From: Nematostella vectensis
Lineage: Eukaryota; Cnidaria; Anthozoa; Actiniaria; Edwardsiidae
Direction of reading: 5' to 3'
NCBI RefSeq assembly: GCF_932526225.1
Contig: NC_064039.1
Location: 17,292,639-17,356,638 of the forward strand
Length of the DNA: 64,000 nucleotides
Shown here: positions 31,300 through 42,979 of the stretch, piece by piece
Layout: each line of letters opens with the position of its first letter
Numbering within the stretch: position 1 is the first letter of the stretch
Program-made: the position numbers and the translations under genes
The notes under the pieces: model-generated
The model's input: only the letters and a program-made list of their open reading frames with translations
What the model was told of the DNA's origin: nothing
Databases searched by the model: none

Positions 31300-31900
31300 G
31301 TTAGAAGCCGCGTTGTCGCTCAAAAGTGTTTCCGAACACTAAGATGTCATCAAGGTAGATAAGCAACGACCGAGAATCAAAATCTCCGAAAGCGAAAAAC
31401 GCATGAATAAAGCCGGGGCATTGCAGAACCCAAAAGGCATTCGGGTAAACTCGTACAAGCCCCCTGTCCCTGTCCGAAGAGTGGTCTTATCTGAATTACA
31501 CTTCTTAACTGGGATCTGATGGAATCCTTGAGCCAGATCGTCTATTGCCTCCTCGGTCATAGGTTAAAGGTTCGCATCCGTGTAAGTCTTGGCCTTCAAA
31601 AGCCTGTAAAACACACACAGTCGTAGTTTTATACCTTTCTTTCGGACAAGCACAATCGCTGATTGTGATAGTCTCGGACCGGGTAATCATTTTTTTCTAC
31701 CTGCGACCGCTGTGATTCCTCTGGACCTTCAACATGCATACGCGAGATGACCCTTTTTGCATACTGTGAACGTCAGCGTCAGTAGCCTTTCTAACAAGTA
31801 TATGACCCTCGATGGTGGTTAAAAACTTGGCCGACGGCTGGAGCTGCGCGCTCTTGAGGACAGCTACTGGTGTCCTCGCATAAACGTATGCATTTTAAAG
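31300..31900 (-). pseudogene. Gypsy reverse transcriptase remnant
   Basis: On the minus strand, DDLAQGFHQIPVKKC (motif A), KTTLRTGTGGLYEFTRMPFG and FCNAPALF (motif B), then RSLLIYLDDILVFG (catalytic LDD) follow each other over frame changes. A further upstream piece lies near 31700-31860. It belongs to the same strand and apparently the same element as 30650-31000 and 33520-34180. Several stops and frame changes break it. Confidence 0.8.
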
Positions 31901-32029
31901 AAAACAAGAATTGGAATTTATGTTTTAAACTTTAAATGGGCGCACACCCGAATATTTAAGTTATAAGTTACGATCAATTTTGTTCCCCACGTACCATCAA
32001 TACAAGGAGTAGCAAACGCAGAGGCTTGG

Positions 32030-32500
32030 TTTTACCTCGTATCAATCGCACTCTCGGACAACGAATTTTGGTGGGGCCAAAGCATGGAACGCTCTTCCAT
32101 TGAATGTTAGGGAAAGGAAACCCCTTACTTTGCACTAAAGGCTTTATAGTGAAACATATAAATACTGTTCGAACTGAAAATTGTTTCGTTTAACACTATT
32201 GTAAATGATACATATTATCATTATGTACATTTGTAATAATTTAATTTTATGAGAGCCACATGTTTATTATTTGTATTGATATAAGGTGTCACTCTCAATA
32301 AAAAATGTCTAATGTATGTATCATTGTAAATGATACATATTATCATTATGTATATTTGTAATAATTTAATTTTATGAGAGCCACATGTATATTATTTGTA
32401 TTGATATAAGGTGTCACTCTCAATAAAAAAATGTCTAGCCAGCCAGCCAGCCAGCCATCCAGCCATCCAGCCAGCCAGCCAGCCAGCCAGCCAAGAGACA
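32030..32500 (+). pseudogene. LINE 3' end with duplicated UTR and AGCC-repeat tail
   Basis: The RT tail GAKAWNALPLNVRERKPL lies at about 32075-32135, preceded in another frame by LVLPRINRTLGQR. It is followed by a 3' UTR with a tandem duplication of about 113 bp (32190-32315 and 32320-32435, ending in CTCAATAAAAAATGTCTA), and then an AGCC simple repeat from about 32440 to 32492. A C-terminal tail followed by simple-repeat termini is typical of CR1/L2-like non-LTR elements. The rest of the element is absent (5' truncation). Confidence 0.7.
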
Positions 32501-32929
32501 TCGGATTGAGACTTGGCGTCTCAGTAGATAGCTATCATTTATCTAAGCCACAATGTGGGAAAGACATTTGTAATCGGTCATAACTTTTGCTACAAAGCCA
32601 GCATGCGACATGCGAACGGCCTTATTGCAACATCCTGTCAGGGCAACGACGGCCTCAGTCAACCTTGTAAATGTCCTCAAAGAGTCTGGTGAAGCTTGAG
32701 AGATTCAGCAGCTATCACAACTTCCATTACGAAGATTAAGTTTGGAAATCATATGAAATCAGTAGCTCTATTTGTAAATATATCTTCATATTCATATTCA
32801 TAGGCATATTTGTCACTTTTCGCCGCCCGCCTCGATTAGCCTTAGCTATTTGCGGGCAGCATTGCTGTAAATTGACTGAAATTGCTAATAATTTTTGTTG
32901 TTGTTGCTTTTGTTGTTGATGCCAAAACC

Positions 32930-33420
32930 GTCTGACGGGGAAGAGATGAAGCAAGGATGGGCCCAAGCAAAAGCGCGATTAACTGTTAGATTTACTAAGA
33001 AGGTGAAGGAGCATCTCACAGCACGGTTTATGGTCGGAGAAAGAAACTGGTCGCAAGGCTGACGCTTCGCAAGTAACGACAGATATGCGAACAGCAAAAG
33101 ACACGTCCAACAAACGACAGTTTAGTAGAGAATAGTGGGTGACAAAGTCCCAAATTAAGAGCTTCTGTTCGCGTCTTACTGAGCAGGTAGTTAGACAGGA
33201 AGTCATCGCACCAGTCAACGAAAAAATAAAAGTTAGCTATCCCGTGTAGTACGATGTGTTCGATCTGTGTGAATGTTATCGCACTGAAACCCTTGGGAAG
33301 TAAAGTTAAACAAGGAAATGCTAAAGGCAATATGTGTTTACTTCGACATTCCAGTTAAATCTAGTTACACTAAGAGACTCAGAACATAGGAGAGATGATC
33401 ACAGAGTGTAAATGTGTTAC
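32930..33420 (+). pseudogene. Broken ORF of unknown, cnidarian-type mobile or gene family
   Basis: Frame pieces include KARLTVRFTKKVKEHLTARF with MVGERNW, then ADASQVTTDMRTAKDTSNKR, VTKSQIKSFCSRLTEQVV, and later NKEMLKAICVYFDIPV with KSSYTKRLRT. The two pieces align end to end only with frame changes near 33060 and 33230. The first part resembles hypothetical cnidarian proteins with a phrase of the form GERTGxKADPxxV; the last resembles a short SAP-like helix pair. Its function is unknown. It sits inside the decayed minus-strand Gypsy. Confidence 0.45.
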
Positions 33421-33519
33421 AGGATGACATGGTCTCTCTCACGTGAAAACAAAAATTAAACCAAACAAAATCCACTTTGATAATGGACTTGATAAAGGCT
33501 TTCACTAAAAAAAAGTCTT

Positions 33520-34180
33520 GGGATGATTCATTTCTGGTCGAAATTTACCGGGCGGGAGTTAGTGAGACAGCCTGTTAACGGTAATAAAATGTCTCAGTAC
33601 TTACAAACTAAAGGATGTCTCATGTCCCGAAATACATTCAAACCCAAAACTCCTGGTAATGCCTTCTTGCGAACTTGCATCGAAGCAAGGATAGAGTCAA
33701 ATAGAAACTCTAGGTTCTCGATGGTGTGGTTTAAGGCACTTAACTTGAGTTCTACATAACCGACAAAAAGAGATTTCCAAGCCTTGCGAAGCCCTTATCT
33801 GGACATGGGACGCCACATTGATCAATTGGCTGCCTCCCCGTAGAAACCCACGGTTAAAGGCCTCTGTGACTGTTGATATATCTCTGCCCCGGTATCTATC
33901 AGACATTCAAAGTCCTCTTCTCCGGCCCTCACACACACTCCCGGGCACTCACATGTCGCACTCTTGAAGATCTAGCCTCTTGTTAAATGCCCGCCCGCTG
34001 GTTGGCTCGCGGGCACCTCTAGTTTGACTGAGAAGTTCGCTTCGCCTTATCAGGCGTAGGTATACCGGACCCCCCCCCCCCCCCCCCCCCCGCCTGACTG
34101 TCTCTTTTTGGATAATCCCTCTTCAAATGGCCTGAGGACCGACACAACTAGCACTGGCGTGGTCCACCATTCTGGGGAAA
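33520..34180 (-). pseudogene. Gypsy gag zinc knuckle and aspartic protease remnant
   Basis: Minus strand: a zinc-knuckle-like CRSSGHLKRDYPKR near 34150-34110 follows a stop. Then a protease core, EEDFECLIDTGAEI (DTG intact), is at about 33920-33870, followed by RPLTVGFYGEAAN, and then in another frame LKLSALNHTIENLEFLFDS and LGLNVFRDMRHPL (33780-33600). The polyG/polyC run at 34070-34091 lies between knuckle and protease. Orientation fits the RT and integrase remnants at 31900-30650. Confidence 0.65.
34070..34091. repeat. C homopolymer of 22 bases
   Basis: An uninterrupted run of C on the + strand, flanked by GGA and GCCTG. Confidence 0.95.
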
Positions 34181-34657
34181 GGAGTTTACGCAATAGCCTG
34201 TCTTAAAGATTTAATTTTCTTTTGTTGCACAGCAATTTGTCTCCCTTGCTCCCTTAAAAGTTAATGAATTCAAACCACAATTTTATTTTCACAGGTTGTT
34301 TCGATTCTCAATTCACAGGTGTTTTTTTTCCAGCAGTGGTATATTAGTATAATATTCAGACATGTCCATAGATAAAAATAAAAAAATAAATAAACTTAAA
34401 TCCTTAGGTATAGCCAAACTGGTGTGTTGCAATGTTCTACCGCATAAGAAAGCAAAAAGCATAGTCACGAAACATGAAGCATGGTATCGAGTGAGAAGAT
34501 TTCGTCTCAGGACAACTTAAAATCTTAAACTTTCAAAAGTTTAGTTTTTCCCCGTCCCAAACAATTGAAGAGGGCGAAGGCCGTCAGTTTTTTGTGGAAG
34601 AGAGAAAGTCTAGCGCAGCTATTATTTTAATTTGATGATTGATTTTACTTTAAACAG
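34181..34657. other. Intron stretch, no gene recognised
   Basis: AT-rich sequence upstream of the 34658 exon. Nothing further is supported. Confidence 0.4.
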
Positions 34658-34881
34658 GAGCACACAAAGAAGTATCCACGTGTTGACGATGCTAGCAAGC
34701 ACACATCGATCACTTGTATTGACGTAAGCGAGTTAGGTCAATATTCGTCAAGCAAACTGAAGTTATACGCTCCTGACATAGTCTTCACGCTCGCTTCCTG
34801 GCGTAGGGTACCTGTTACCGTAAAATATATGGCACAGAAGTCATACGAGAAGATGCTGAAAAAGGATATGCTCGTCCTAAG
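34658..34881 (+). CDS. TEX14: TEX14-like pseudokinase, third coding exon (kinase N-lobe)
   Basis: Acceptor TTACTTTAAACAG, phase 0 in, phase 2 out at CTAAG|GTGAGT (a strong donor). It encodes residues 144-217. The first half (YPRVDDASKHTSITCIDVSE) links the ankyrin array to the kinase-like fold. The second half gives the N-lobe strands, with RRVPVTVKYM placing a lysine (Lys199) where the ATP-binding VAVK lysine lies. No glycine-rich loop GxGxxG is evident upstream, where GQYSSSKLKLY stands instead. This supports a degenerate ATP site. Confidence 0.72.
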
Positions 34882-35130
34882 GTGAGTCTCAGCTACTTGG
34901 AATCCCAAGTGTTTCATCTAAAGGTCAAATGGATGTCTCTTACCCGAAATTAAACCAACAACAACTTTAAATGCTACAGAAATCAATCCTTTTTGTTATA
35001 CAGTCGTTAACAATGATTGCATAATGTTTTTATCGCCTACAAAAGCAATTTCTTCTACTGCTGTTACATTACATTATTAATGCAATAACATTTTATCGCG
35101 CTCTAACTCCACACTCGCACGCTTGAACAA
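34882..35130. other. Intron start, nothing recognised
   Basis: AT-rich; no ORF or repeat supported. Confidence 0.4.
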
Positions 35131-35677
35131 TGTTGTAACGATATCCGGTTTGTACAACTTCCGGTGACGTCACACACCACGTGCGCAGACACACTTGTAC
35201 GAGTTTCGTAGACATGTAGTTGTTGTTCTTTGAGATAAAGAATATCGTCGTCTCATATGTCTCGGTGTTCTTTCTTCGTTCTTCATCGTTCCTTCAGCTA
35301 AGAAACGATACAAATGTGACCCGGCAAGGGAAAACGTACACTAGAGAAAAAGCCTTCGGGCTATGAGCGAAAAATATCGTTCGACGGATTATGTAGAACG
35401 CTTTTACGATATTCAGAAAGATATAAAGTTTCTACGAGAAACGATCTCCGATTTTCAGGATCGTTTCTCCGAAGTTAAGATCGTTATCCCTGTTTTAAAA
35501 AAACTTTCATCACTGAGGTTAGCACTTGAAGGCGAGAATGTCTTTCCGATTTTCAAGATCGTTCTTCCAAAGAAGAGATCGGCTTCACGAAGACAAAGAA
35601 CTTCTTTCCGGGACTTGAAAAATGTTTATCAGTGCGAGGAAACCCCAAAGGCAAAAACGTTCTTCCGATTTTGGTAA
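35131..35677 (+). mobile_element. Possible LTR and leader with a small ORF, unknown LTR element
   Basis: TGTTGTAACGATATCC (35131 on) runs to GAAACGATACA (about 35312), which would be a roughly 180-bp LTR with TG...CA ends and a GATAAAGAATA signal. The following TGTGACCCGGCAAGG could be a primer-binding site. An ORF starts at 35363 (MSEKYRSTDYVERFYDIQ), 104 codons, with a helix-rich start that could be a gag N-terminus. Its second half contains repeated TTCCGATTTTCAAGATCGTTC units similar to the sequence at 37590-37670. No second LTR was found. Confidence 0.3.
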
Positions 35678-36026
35678 TCGTTTACCAAAAAGACAACATC
35701 GCTCTTTCGAGAAATGCTTGGCTTGTTAATTTTAATTTCCATTTCAGCTACATTAAAGCTGCGGTTTAGCAAGTTGTTGTTTTTTGCAAAGACAAGTAAA
35801 GTTTAAAAGCTGATGACTCGCTTTCTTAGTTTGCATACAGCTCATAATCAATTTGAACACTTTACCTATCGCAATGATCGTAATAGCAAATTAAAGCTCA
35901 GATATTGATGCTTGAGTTCAATAGCAAGCGCAAAGCCGTCATAGTGAAGTTGTGGTCACCATTAACATTTTGTTGTTTTGAAGACAAGAAAATATCAACA
36001 ATATCAAAAGACAAGAAAATATCAAC

Positions 36027-37173
<1,147 letters not shown>

Positions 37174-37707
37174 TCAACAGCCGATTCGCTTTCTTAATTT
37201 GCATACGGTATACGACGAACTTCACGAATCGCGACAATCTTATTGGCAAAAGAAAGCTGAGATATAGAGGACCATTTTAAGAGAGTTCTGTTCGATGCAC
37301 GAGTTTAATAACGAGCGAGAACTTTCATATTGTTGTCGTCACCGTTAACAATGACATTGCAATGACAAATAGAGTCGACTCGCTTTCTTAGTTTGCATAC
37401 AGCTCAAACTAATTTGTAAGTTTTCAAAATTAACTGGAAAATTAACTGTAAAATTTCGGATTGCTCCCTTAAGGATCATGTTGACTTATCAATATCCGTC
37501 TAAAGTGACAAGTAAAGCCAAAAAACCCCGCTCCTTCTATATATTTTTCATGGGACAAGATTAATAAACTTTAAGGGCGAACGTTCTCCCGCAATTCAAG
37601 GAAACGATCTTACGAATTTTAAGAACGATCTTCCGAACTTTCCGAATTTAAGAGAACGATCTTCCGAACTTTGGAGCATTTTTTTCGAATTTAAAGGAAA
37701 CGAATTT
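37174..37707. repeat. Repeat-rich stretch with copies of an A/T-rich motif
   Basis: The sequence CTCGCTTTCTTAGTTTGCAT occurs at about 37380 and 35818, with a diverged copy at about 37186. Around 37590-37670 GAACGATCTTCCGAACTTT units repeat and resemble the TTCCGATTTTCAAGATCG units near 35560. The class is not identified. Confidence 0.5.
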
Positions 37708-38200
37708 CGGCCTCGCAAGTTTTCCACGATAGTTTACCAGCATATTTGTCAGAAGAGCTTGAAAGAATCCATAAGCACGCTCTACGGATAATTTATCCAG
37801 ACCTCCACTATGCTGACGCTCTCTACGAAACGAGCCTTTTCAATCTACATAGCAGAAGGCAGCAAATGGTGGTTCAACTTTTTAATGACATAATCAAAGA
37901 TCCCAACCATAAATTGTACCACGTGTTGCCAGATCGCAATGCCAGCTCTATATCCATTCGGCGCACGCGCACTTTTAACGTTCCAAAGTGCAAGACCAAC
38001 CGTTTTAAGAACGGTTTCGTCGCGTTAGATTATATCCTTGTACATATCGGTTTTCGCCTTGATTTTCAAATCTTATATTTATGTATATAGTATTATTAAC
38101 TTCATATTAACTTATTATTATAATTTTTTTTAATAATATTGTAATTTTACCGTAATTCAGCTTACTAGCTGCAATGTTATCTGTCTTTTTAATGCTTAAA
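37708..38200 (+). pseudogene. LINE RT C-terminal fragment and 3' UTR (plus strand)
   Basis: The frame beginning VFHDSLPAYLSEELERIHKH and continuing ALRIIYPDLHYADAL, HSRRQQMVVQLFNDI and VPKCKTNRFKNGFVA is the extreme C-terminus of a second type of non-LTR RT. Upstream catalytic parts are missing. The AT-rich tail runs to about 38200. Confidence 0.8.
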
Positions 38201-38362
38201 ATTGATGCCGCGACTGATACTAGGACTAGCTTTACACATTTACACTAGAGCATCTCGATTTTCTCTCAAAAACGTTAGAAACGAGACTCAAACTCGTTTT
38301 TTTTGCATATGTCGTAATGGCGGTCGGCCACGCTTTTTGAACGCTCCCGCCTTCACGACGCA

Positions 38363-39050
38363 AAATGGCTTCAAAAGAAGAGATAAGAGAAATCTTGAGA
38401 TTTCAATAAGGCCACTAGAACTAAAGATCGATGACCTAAAATCTTCAGTGGAAGACCTAAATAAGAAATATGACGACATTCTGTCCCAAATGGGAAAGAT
38501 AAACCAAATGGTTCAGTCACATCGAAGCTCAATCAGAAAGTTAGATGAAGAAAAACAGAGAAGTAATGAAGCTCTGGAGAAAACAGAAGAACTCTAAAAC
38601 AAATGCAGGAGGCGTTAGCCTTATCTATCTAAACAACTGAAATTTACACGGAGGCACGACTTAGATGTGTCGGCGGACGGAATTGAATCATGCTGGATAG
38701 AACTAGACCGTCAAAAACAAAAGAACGTTTTAATAGGCTGTATTTATAGGCACCCTAGAAAATAGAGAGCTGTTTTACGATAATTTACGATCTAAATTAA
38801 TGATTTGACTAGCAAGGGCCGTGAAGTCTTAGTTATTGGTGATACAAATCAAAATTTTCTAAGATACCATGACGACAAACAAACTGCGGAGTATCTGGAC
38901 ATGTTATTGCTTTAATGCCAATCATTACTAAACGTACTCGAATAACCGAACATAGTGCGACTCTCAAAGTACCTGAAAAGGTGATTAAAACTGGTTTCTT
39001 TGGCTGATATTTCGGATCACTTGCCTGTTTTTTTGCACAATGAGTGGCAA
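38363..39050 (+). pseudogene. LINE 5' part: ORF1 coiled coil and AP-endonuclease remnant
   Basis: ATG at 38363 opens MASKEEIREIL, then after one frameshift (about 38395) follows an ORF1-like coiled coil: IRPLELKIDDLKSSVEDLNK, KYDDILSQMGKIN, EEKQRSNEALEKTEEL, stopping at 38595-38597. From about 38640 endonuclease pieces occur: FTRRHDLDVSADGIESCWIE, NVLIGCIYRHPR, GREVLVIGDTN, DISDHLPVF. These are the conserved blocks of an APE-type endonuclease. Stops occur in every block, and no RT follows; the sequence ends near 39050. Confidence 0.7.
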
Positions 39051-39169
39051 ACTACCTCTATCCAATAAAATGTCTACTGAGTGAACACGCTGTCGTTTGA
39101 TATGCCCTATTCCAAAATTGAAGACATAATAGCCTTGATGAATCTTCGATTGCACAGAGTGGGACGGCA

Positions 39170-39430
39170 GGATCCGTCTACCTTGACCTCTTACTGGACC
39201 TCCAGTGGGTGCAGGGGCCTTGAGTGCTTGTAGAGGGATTCTGTGGTGCGGGTTATGCGGGTGTGGAGAGCCTCCTCCTGGGCCGCCCACTCGTCTCGCC
39301 AGAGGGGAAGGATGTTAGGGTCGGAGAATTTCTTTAGCCGGTTGGCAAGGGATCGTCCAAATACGATCTGTGCCAAATACGATCTGTGCCGGGGAGAGGT
39401 GACAATCTGGGTCGGGGGTATTACGTATAG
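39170..39430 (-). pseudogene. Gypsy integrase fragment related to the 60343-63969 element
   Basis: The minus-strand frame 39376-39191 (IVFGRSLANRLKKFSDPNIL, PLWRDEWAAQEEALHTRI, TRTTESLYKHSRPL) aligns residue by residue with the region after the integrase core of the Gypsy at 60343 (RPLRDSL..., PLWRQAWAAKEDALRTRI). Just upstream a 16-base tandem duplication, GCACAGATCGTATTTG twice, shifts the frame. The fragment is short and dead. Confidence 0.8.
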
Positions 39431-39945
39431 GAAGTCAATTTCTTAACAAATCTTCTCTCTTCTCTTTTCTTCTTCATCGATCGAAACTTCTGTCTGTAAG
39501 TCTCCTATGTGATGTCATATCGTAGTCACTCATTTCTGCCTATACATGGCTACGTATGTTGTTAGAGCAGTGCATTCCAGATATCTTGTTTCCGATTCCT
39601 TTTTCTCGGCCTTTTCACTTGTCGGCGTTAGTTGATTTGTTGTCACAAAATATGTCACGTTTCGGTATTCCTTCTACTAAACCCAACGTTTTCGCGAATG
39701 TATATACATGTGTTACAGCCAAAAATCGTTTTTAATAATCTTACACATATACACAACGATCACAAGCTTGAACAAGCCTGTCTTAGTATGCATAACAATA
39801 GCATCACAAGAATGCCACGCAACAAACACTTTTATTATACGCATGTGCTTAAAGTTGTTGAGTCAAGTCTTGAGTCAATGTGGTCGAGTCACTTGTTTTA
39901 ATTCTTTAAAGAAACGTCCTCATTGTGTAATTTGCCTCTCACCAG
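39431..39945. other. Intron stretch before the kinase exon
   Basis: Nothing recognised except short frames. Confidence 0.4.
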
Positions 39946-40362
39946 TCAGATTCGTCATCCCCGTATAGCCAACCTTCTGGCAGTGGGTACCGGCCCTGTA
40001 GCGGAGCAGATGTGTCTAGTACTGGAATGTTTCAAGATAGGATCATTGCATTTCGTTTTGCACGAGACATCAAAGGAGATCAGTCTTCCTGACAGAGTCG
40101 CCATCTTCTGCGATGTTTCAGAGGGACTGGAATTTTTAAAGAGCCGTCGGATTGTCCATTGTTTCCTTAACAGCCATAGCATAATGATTTATCAGCCTTT
40201 TCGAGCAAAGATTTGTAATTTAGAGTATAGTCAAAAAGAAGGCAGCGAACCTAACGAAAGTTATCAGATGCTTCCAATTGACGCATGCGTGAAGCAGCAC
40301 CCATGGATGGCACCTGAACAATTAGATGGTGAACCCACAAGTTTTGAGGCTGACGTTTACAG
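39946..40362 (+). CDS. TEX14: TEX14-like pseudokinase, fourth coding exon (kinase core)
   Basis: Acceptor TTTGCCTCTCACCAG; the first base completes codon 218 (Ser) left open by the previous exon. It ends at GTTTACAG|GTAGGT in phase 2. Residues 218-356 cover the kinase core: RHPRIANLLAVG, then the hinge CLVLECFKIGSLHFVL, the catalytic-loop position VHCFLNSHSIMI and the activation segment with CNLE at the DFG position and HPWMAPEQLDG. Where an active kinase has HRDLKxxN, this has HCFLNSHS: Asp, Lys and Asn are all lost. DFG becomes NLE. The APE motif and DVY are kept. An inactive, scaffold-type kinase is therefore inferred, as known for TEX14. Confidence 0.8.
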
Positions 40363-40714
40363 GTAGGTACATATATATATAGTTTACTTCATAGACATAC
40401 TGGATATGACCTGTACAAAGCACTTTCTATGCTGTGAATTGTATCACGAAATTTTTATTTGTATAATGAGATTAAACTGCCATCGTCAAATAAGCAAACA
40501 CAGACTTTATTTAAAAATTAAGGCTTAGCTACAAAAATATAAAGAAAAGCAAAGCATTGTAGGTATGGACTATGGCTACAGAGCACGCCATTACTATTTT
40601 CTAAAATTATGTTAGCCGAGTAAAGGTAAGGGCAACAAAACGCCAAACGCACCAGAAACATGATGCTAGCCCCATCCGAGGGAAAAACAGCACATACTTA
40701 GAAAACTTAACTAA
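40363..40714. other. Intron stretch, nothing recognised
   Basis: AT-rich; no feature supported. Confidence 0.4.
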
Positions 40715-40990
40715 TAACTTTAGTATAACTCTTGATAAGCTAAGTAAATTCGTTGATAATGAGGGAACTATTCGCGTAGGGGGTCGATTCGTCGTTATGT
40801 CAGTTCACGGTGAAACTAACCAAAAGAGTAACTGCGAAGGGGTACCTGTGTTTGTTTACATGTGCATCTACTAGAGCCCTACATTTAGAGGTAGCATACT
40901 TGTTAGGTACTGACAACTTTTTGGACGCGTGTTCGAGAATAGTTTCTAGTAGGGGTGCTGAAGTCTTCAAAGAGAGCGATACGCGCGATA
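40715..40990 (+). pseudogene. BEL/Pao integrase fragment
   Basis: Pieces LSKFVDNEGTIRVGGRF (about 40735) and, from 40828, KGYLCLFTCASTRALHLEVA with DNFLDACSRIVSSRG match the BEL/Pao sequence from the end of RNase H to the integrase core. The zinc-binding part between them is deleted. It is too short to be functional. It is not necessarily related to the element at 17850-21160. Confidence 0.75.
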
Positions 40991-41107
40991 TTAGAAGACG
41001 CGGGAATCACGGTGAGACACTCTTGCATGATTGAACTGGTTGCATCCTTGTAGAGGTCCGCTCCGTTTGAGAGTTCCATTTCAAACTAAAGAAGAAAATA
41101 TTGAAAT

Positions 41108-41314
41108 ATGTCCGTTAAAAAACCGGCGGAGAAATGGACCAGAGAGTGTAGTTCAGGAAGCGGAGTTCCGGAAGACGTAATGCTGTCGCAACTTGAGCTA
41201 AAAGAACGAAAAATTGAGAACATCGAGTTGAATAAAAAAGAGAAGTTGAACGCGAGGCAGACTACTCAAGAAGAGAAAATGAAATTTTCTTTTTTTTATG
41301 TCCAAGATGTTTAA
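41108..41314 (+). other. Unrecognised small ORF, charged
   Basis: A 68-codon frame starting MSVKKPAEKWTREC with many Lys and Glu residues (LELKERKIENIELNKKEK). It may be a gag-like remnant, since a similar charged helix (QVEVLSQEAAEERKILRAAF) follows in another frame near 41350. No family was recognised. Confidence 0.25.
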
Positions 41315-41779
41315 TCTAACGGTGAGTGAAAAGTTCAAGAATGTTTTCCAAGTTGAAGTACTTTCGCAAGAGGCAGCGGAGGAGAGGAAAATACTGCGAG
41401 CAGCTTTCAAGTCTGCAAGGGAGCAGCCTGTCGACTCCTGCAAGTGAGCGGCCTGTCGACTCCTGCAAGTGAAAGGGAAGTACCTCATGGTAGGCAACGT
41501 ACGCTACACAGCGGACAGACCAGAAACTTTAAACCCGGTAGTGTCTTAACTATAACTTTTTACTACCCAAAGATTAGAAATGTTTTGAACGTCAATTTTG
41601 AACTCTTACGCTTTAATGTATCTCTTAAAGAATCTACGTAAAATAATTACGATGCATTAATTACAACTTTCTGTTTGTTTGTATGGTTATATTTGTTTTC
41701 CATCTTATGTTTCATTCTGGAATTCCTATTTTGTTTTACCTTGCAAATAGTTTAAAATTTTTATTCTAATCAGACACGA

Positions 41780-41890
41780 GTCTAGATTTTTCTCCATTAA
41801 CGTAAGAGGTTTGCATGATTACAAAAATGGCAGAAAAATATTGAAGTGGATAGATAAGCACAATGGTGACAAACACGTGACGCCAAAAAG
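41780..41890 (+). pseudogene. LINE endonuclease N-terminal fragment
   Basis: SRFFSINVRGLHDYKNGRKI and LKWIDKHNGDK match the start of an APE-type endonuclease of an L1/Tx1-like element (the NVRGL block). The frame then runs into the dispersed repeat at 41890. Another endonuclease block, QSFCLVNVYAPSDENV, occurs at about 43000, after that repeat's second copy. Confidence 0.6.
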
Positions 41891-42090
41891 ATTTCGCGGA
41901 CAATGTCGCATGGTACACATCAACAATCTCGTTCCCAGAGCCCACGTACCTTTGTGCCAGTGGCAAGATACAAGGCTCTGGGATAATCAATTTTTTCACC
42001 AACAGAATCTGTTGGTTCCGGTTTTACTGCGCATGTCCAAACAAAATAGCGACCGGAAAGAACAAGATTTGATCTCTTTCACTGATCGAT
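41890..42090 (-). repeat. Dispersed repeat, arm 1 (inverted relative to 42780-42955)
   Basis: Reverse complement shares GGGCTCTGGGAACGAGATTG (GGGCTCTGGGAATGAGATTG in arm 2), CTTGCTGCTGGCA-like sequence and GCGCATG with arm 2. Confidence 0.65.
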
Positions 42091-42306
42091 CTAATTCGCG
42101 CTTAACAAATAAGGAAAAGTCGATGATTTCACGCTGAAAGAAATTAAATCCTAGTCATCGTTTATAGAAAGGATGGTTTTGGTGTATTTGTTGCCAACCC
42201 GTAGTGTTAAAGCATTCCTAAATCACGAAGTGCTTGGATTCGCCAACGATGTGTTTGTGTCTCAAGGGGAGCGCAGTTCCAACTCAATTATTTTACTGAT
42301 TCGCCC

Positions 42307-42624
42307 TTGAATGCCTCAATGGAGGAGGACAAGATTGAAAAGCTTCGCTCACACATTATTTCTGTGCCCATGCATGTGAGGGTTCCATCGCTTCACGATG
42401 TAAATTTTACATTTGCTCGCCTCGAAGTAGTCGTTAACGGACGGGGATTTGGATTATATTGCCTTCGCTTTGTCTCTTGTCGAAGAGCCGACACATACCG
42501 CAGAACTCTTTCAAAGAGTTATTCCGCCGAGAACATGACCGGCATATATATTACGACTTTTCACGCTTCTACATTTCCCGTTATTTCCCATAGACTTTCC
42601 ACAAGGCTTCCCTCTATTTTGTAA
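42307..42624 (+). other. Unrecognised ORF of 105 codons
   Basis: The frame begins MNASMEEDKIEKLRSHIISV and continues through HDVNFTFARLEVVVNGRGFG. It lies between the two arms of an inverted repeat. I do not recognise it. It may be chance or part of an unknown element. Confidence 0.2.
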
Positions 42625-42779
42625 GACTAAAACAGCAACAATTGATTATTGTAAGTTACTAAACGTTTGTAGCAGCAATAATAAAATTTGGTTTTAAATG
42701 TATACGCTGGTTTGTGGGAGTTTTCCCTGCAATTTCATTTTCAAAACAGATCTCACTAGTAATGACAGAATGTGTGACA

Positions 42780-42955
42780 GGCGTCGTGAAGCTTTTCCAT
42801 TGTTCTATTCACTGTCGTTCTATTTGCGCATGCTCACTGAAGCAAGCTCGAGAGCAAATAAGAATCGCCCTAGGAATTGATTTACCCAGGGCCTTGAACC
42901 TTGCTGCTGGCAAAAAGGTAGTGGGCTCTGGGAATGAGATTGATACACCAACGTA
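42780..42955 (+). repeat. Dispersed repeat, arm 2
   Basis: Second copy of the repeat at 41890-42090 in opposite orientation, ending with GGGCTCTGGGAATGAGATTG. The intervening 700 bases could be a unit flanked by two independent insertions. Confidence 0.65.
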
Positions 42956-42979
42956 AGGGAATGGCAATTTATTTCTGGA

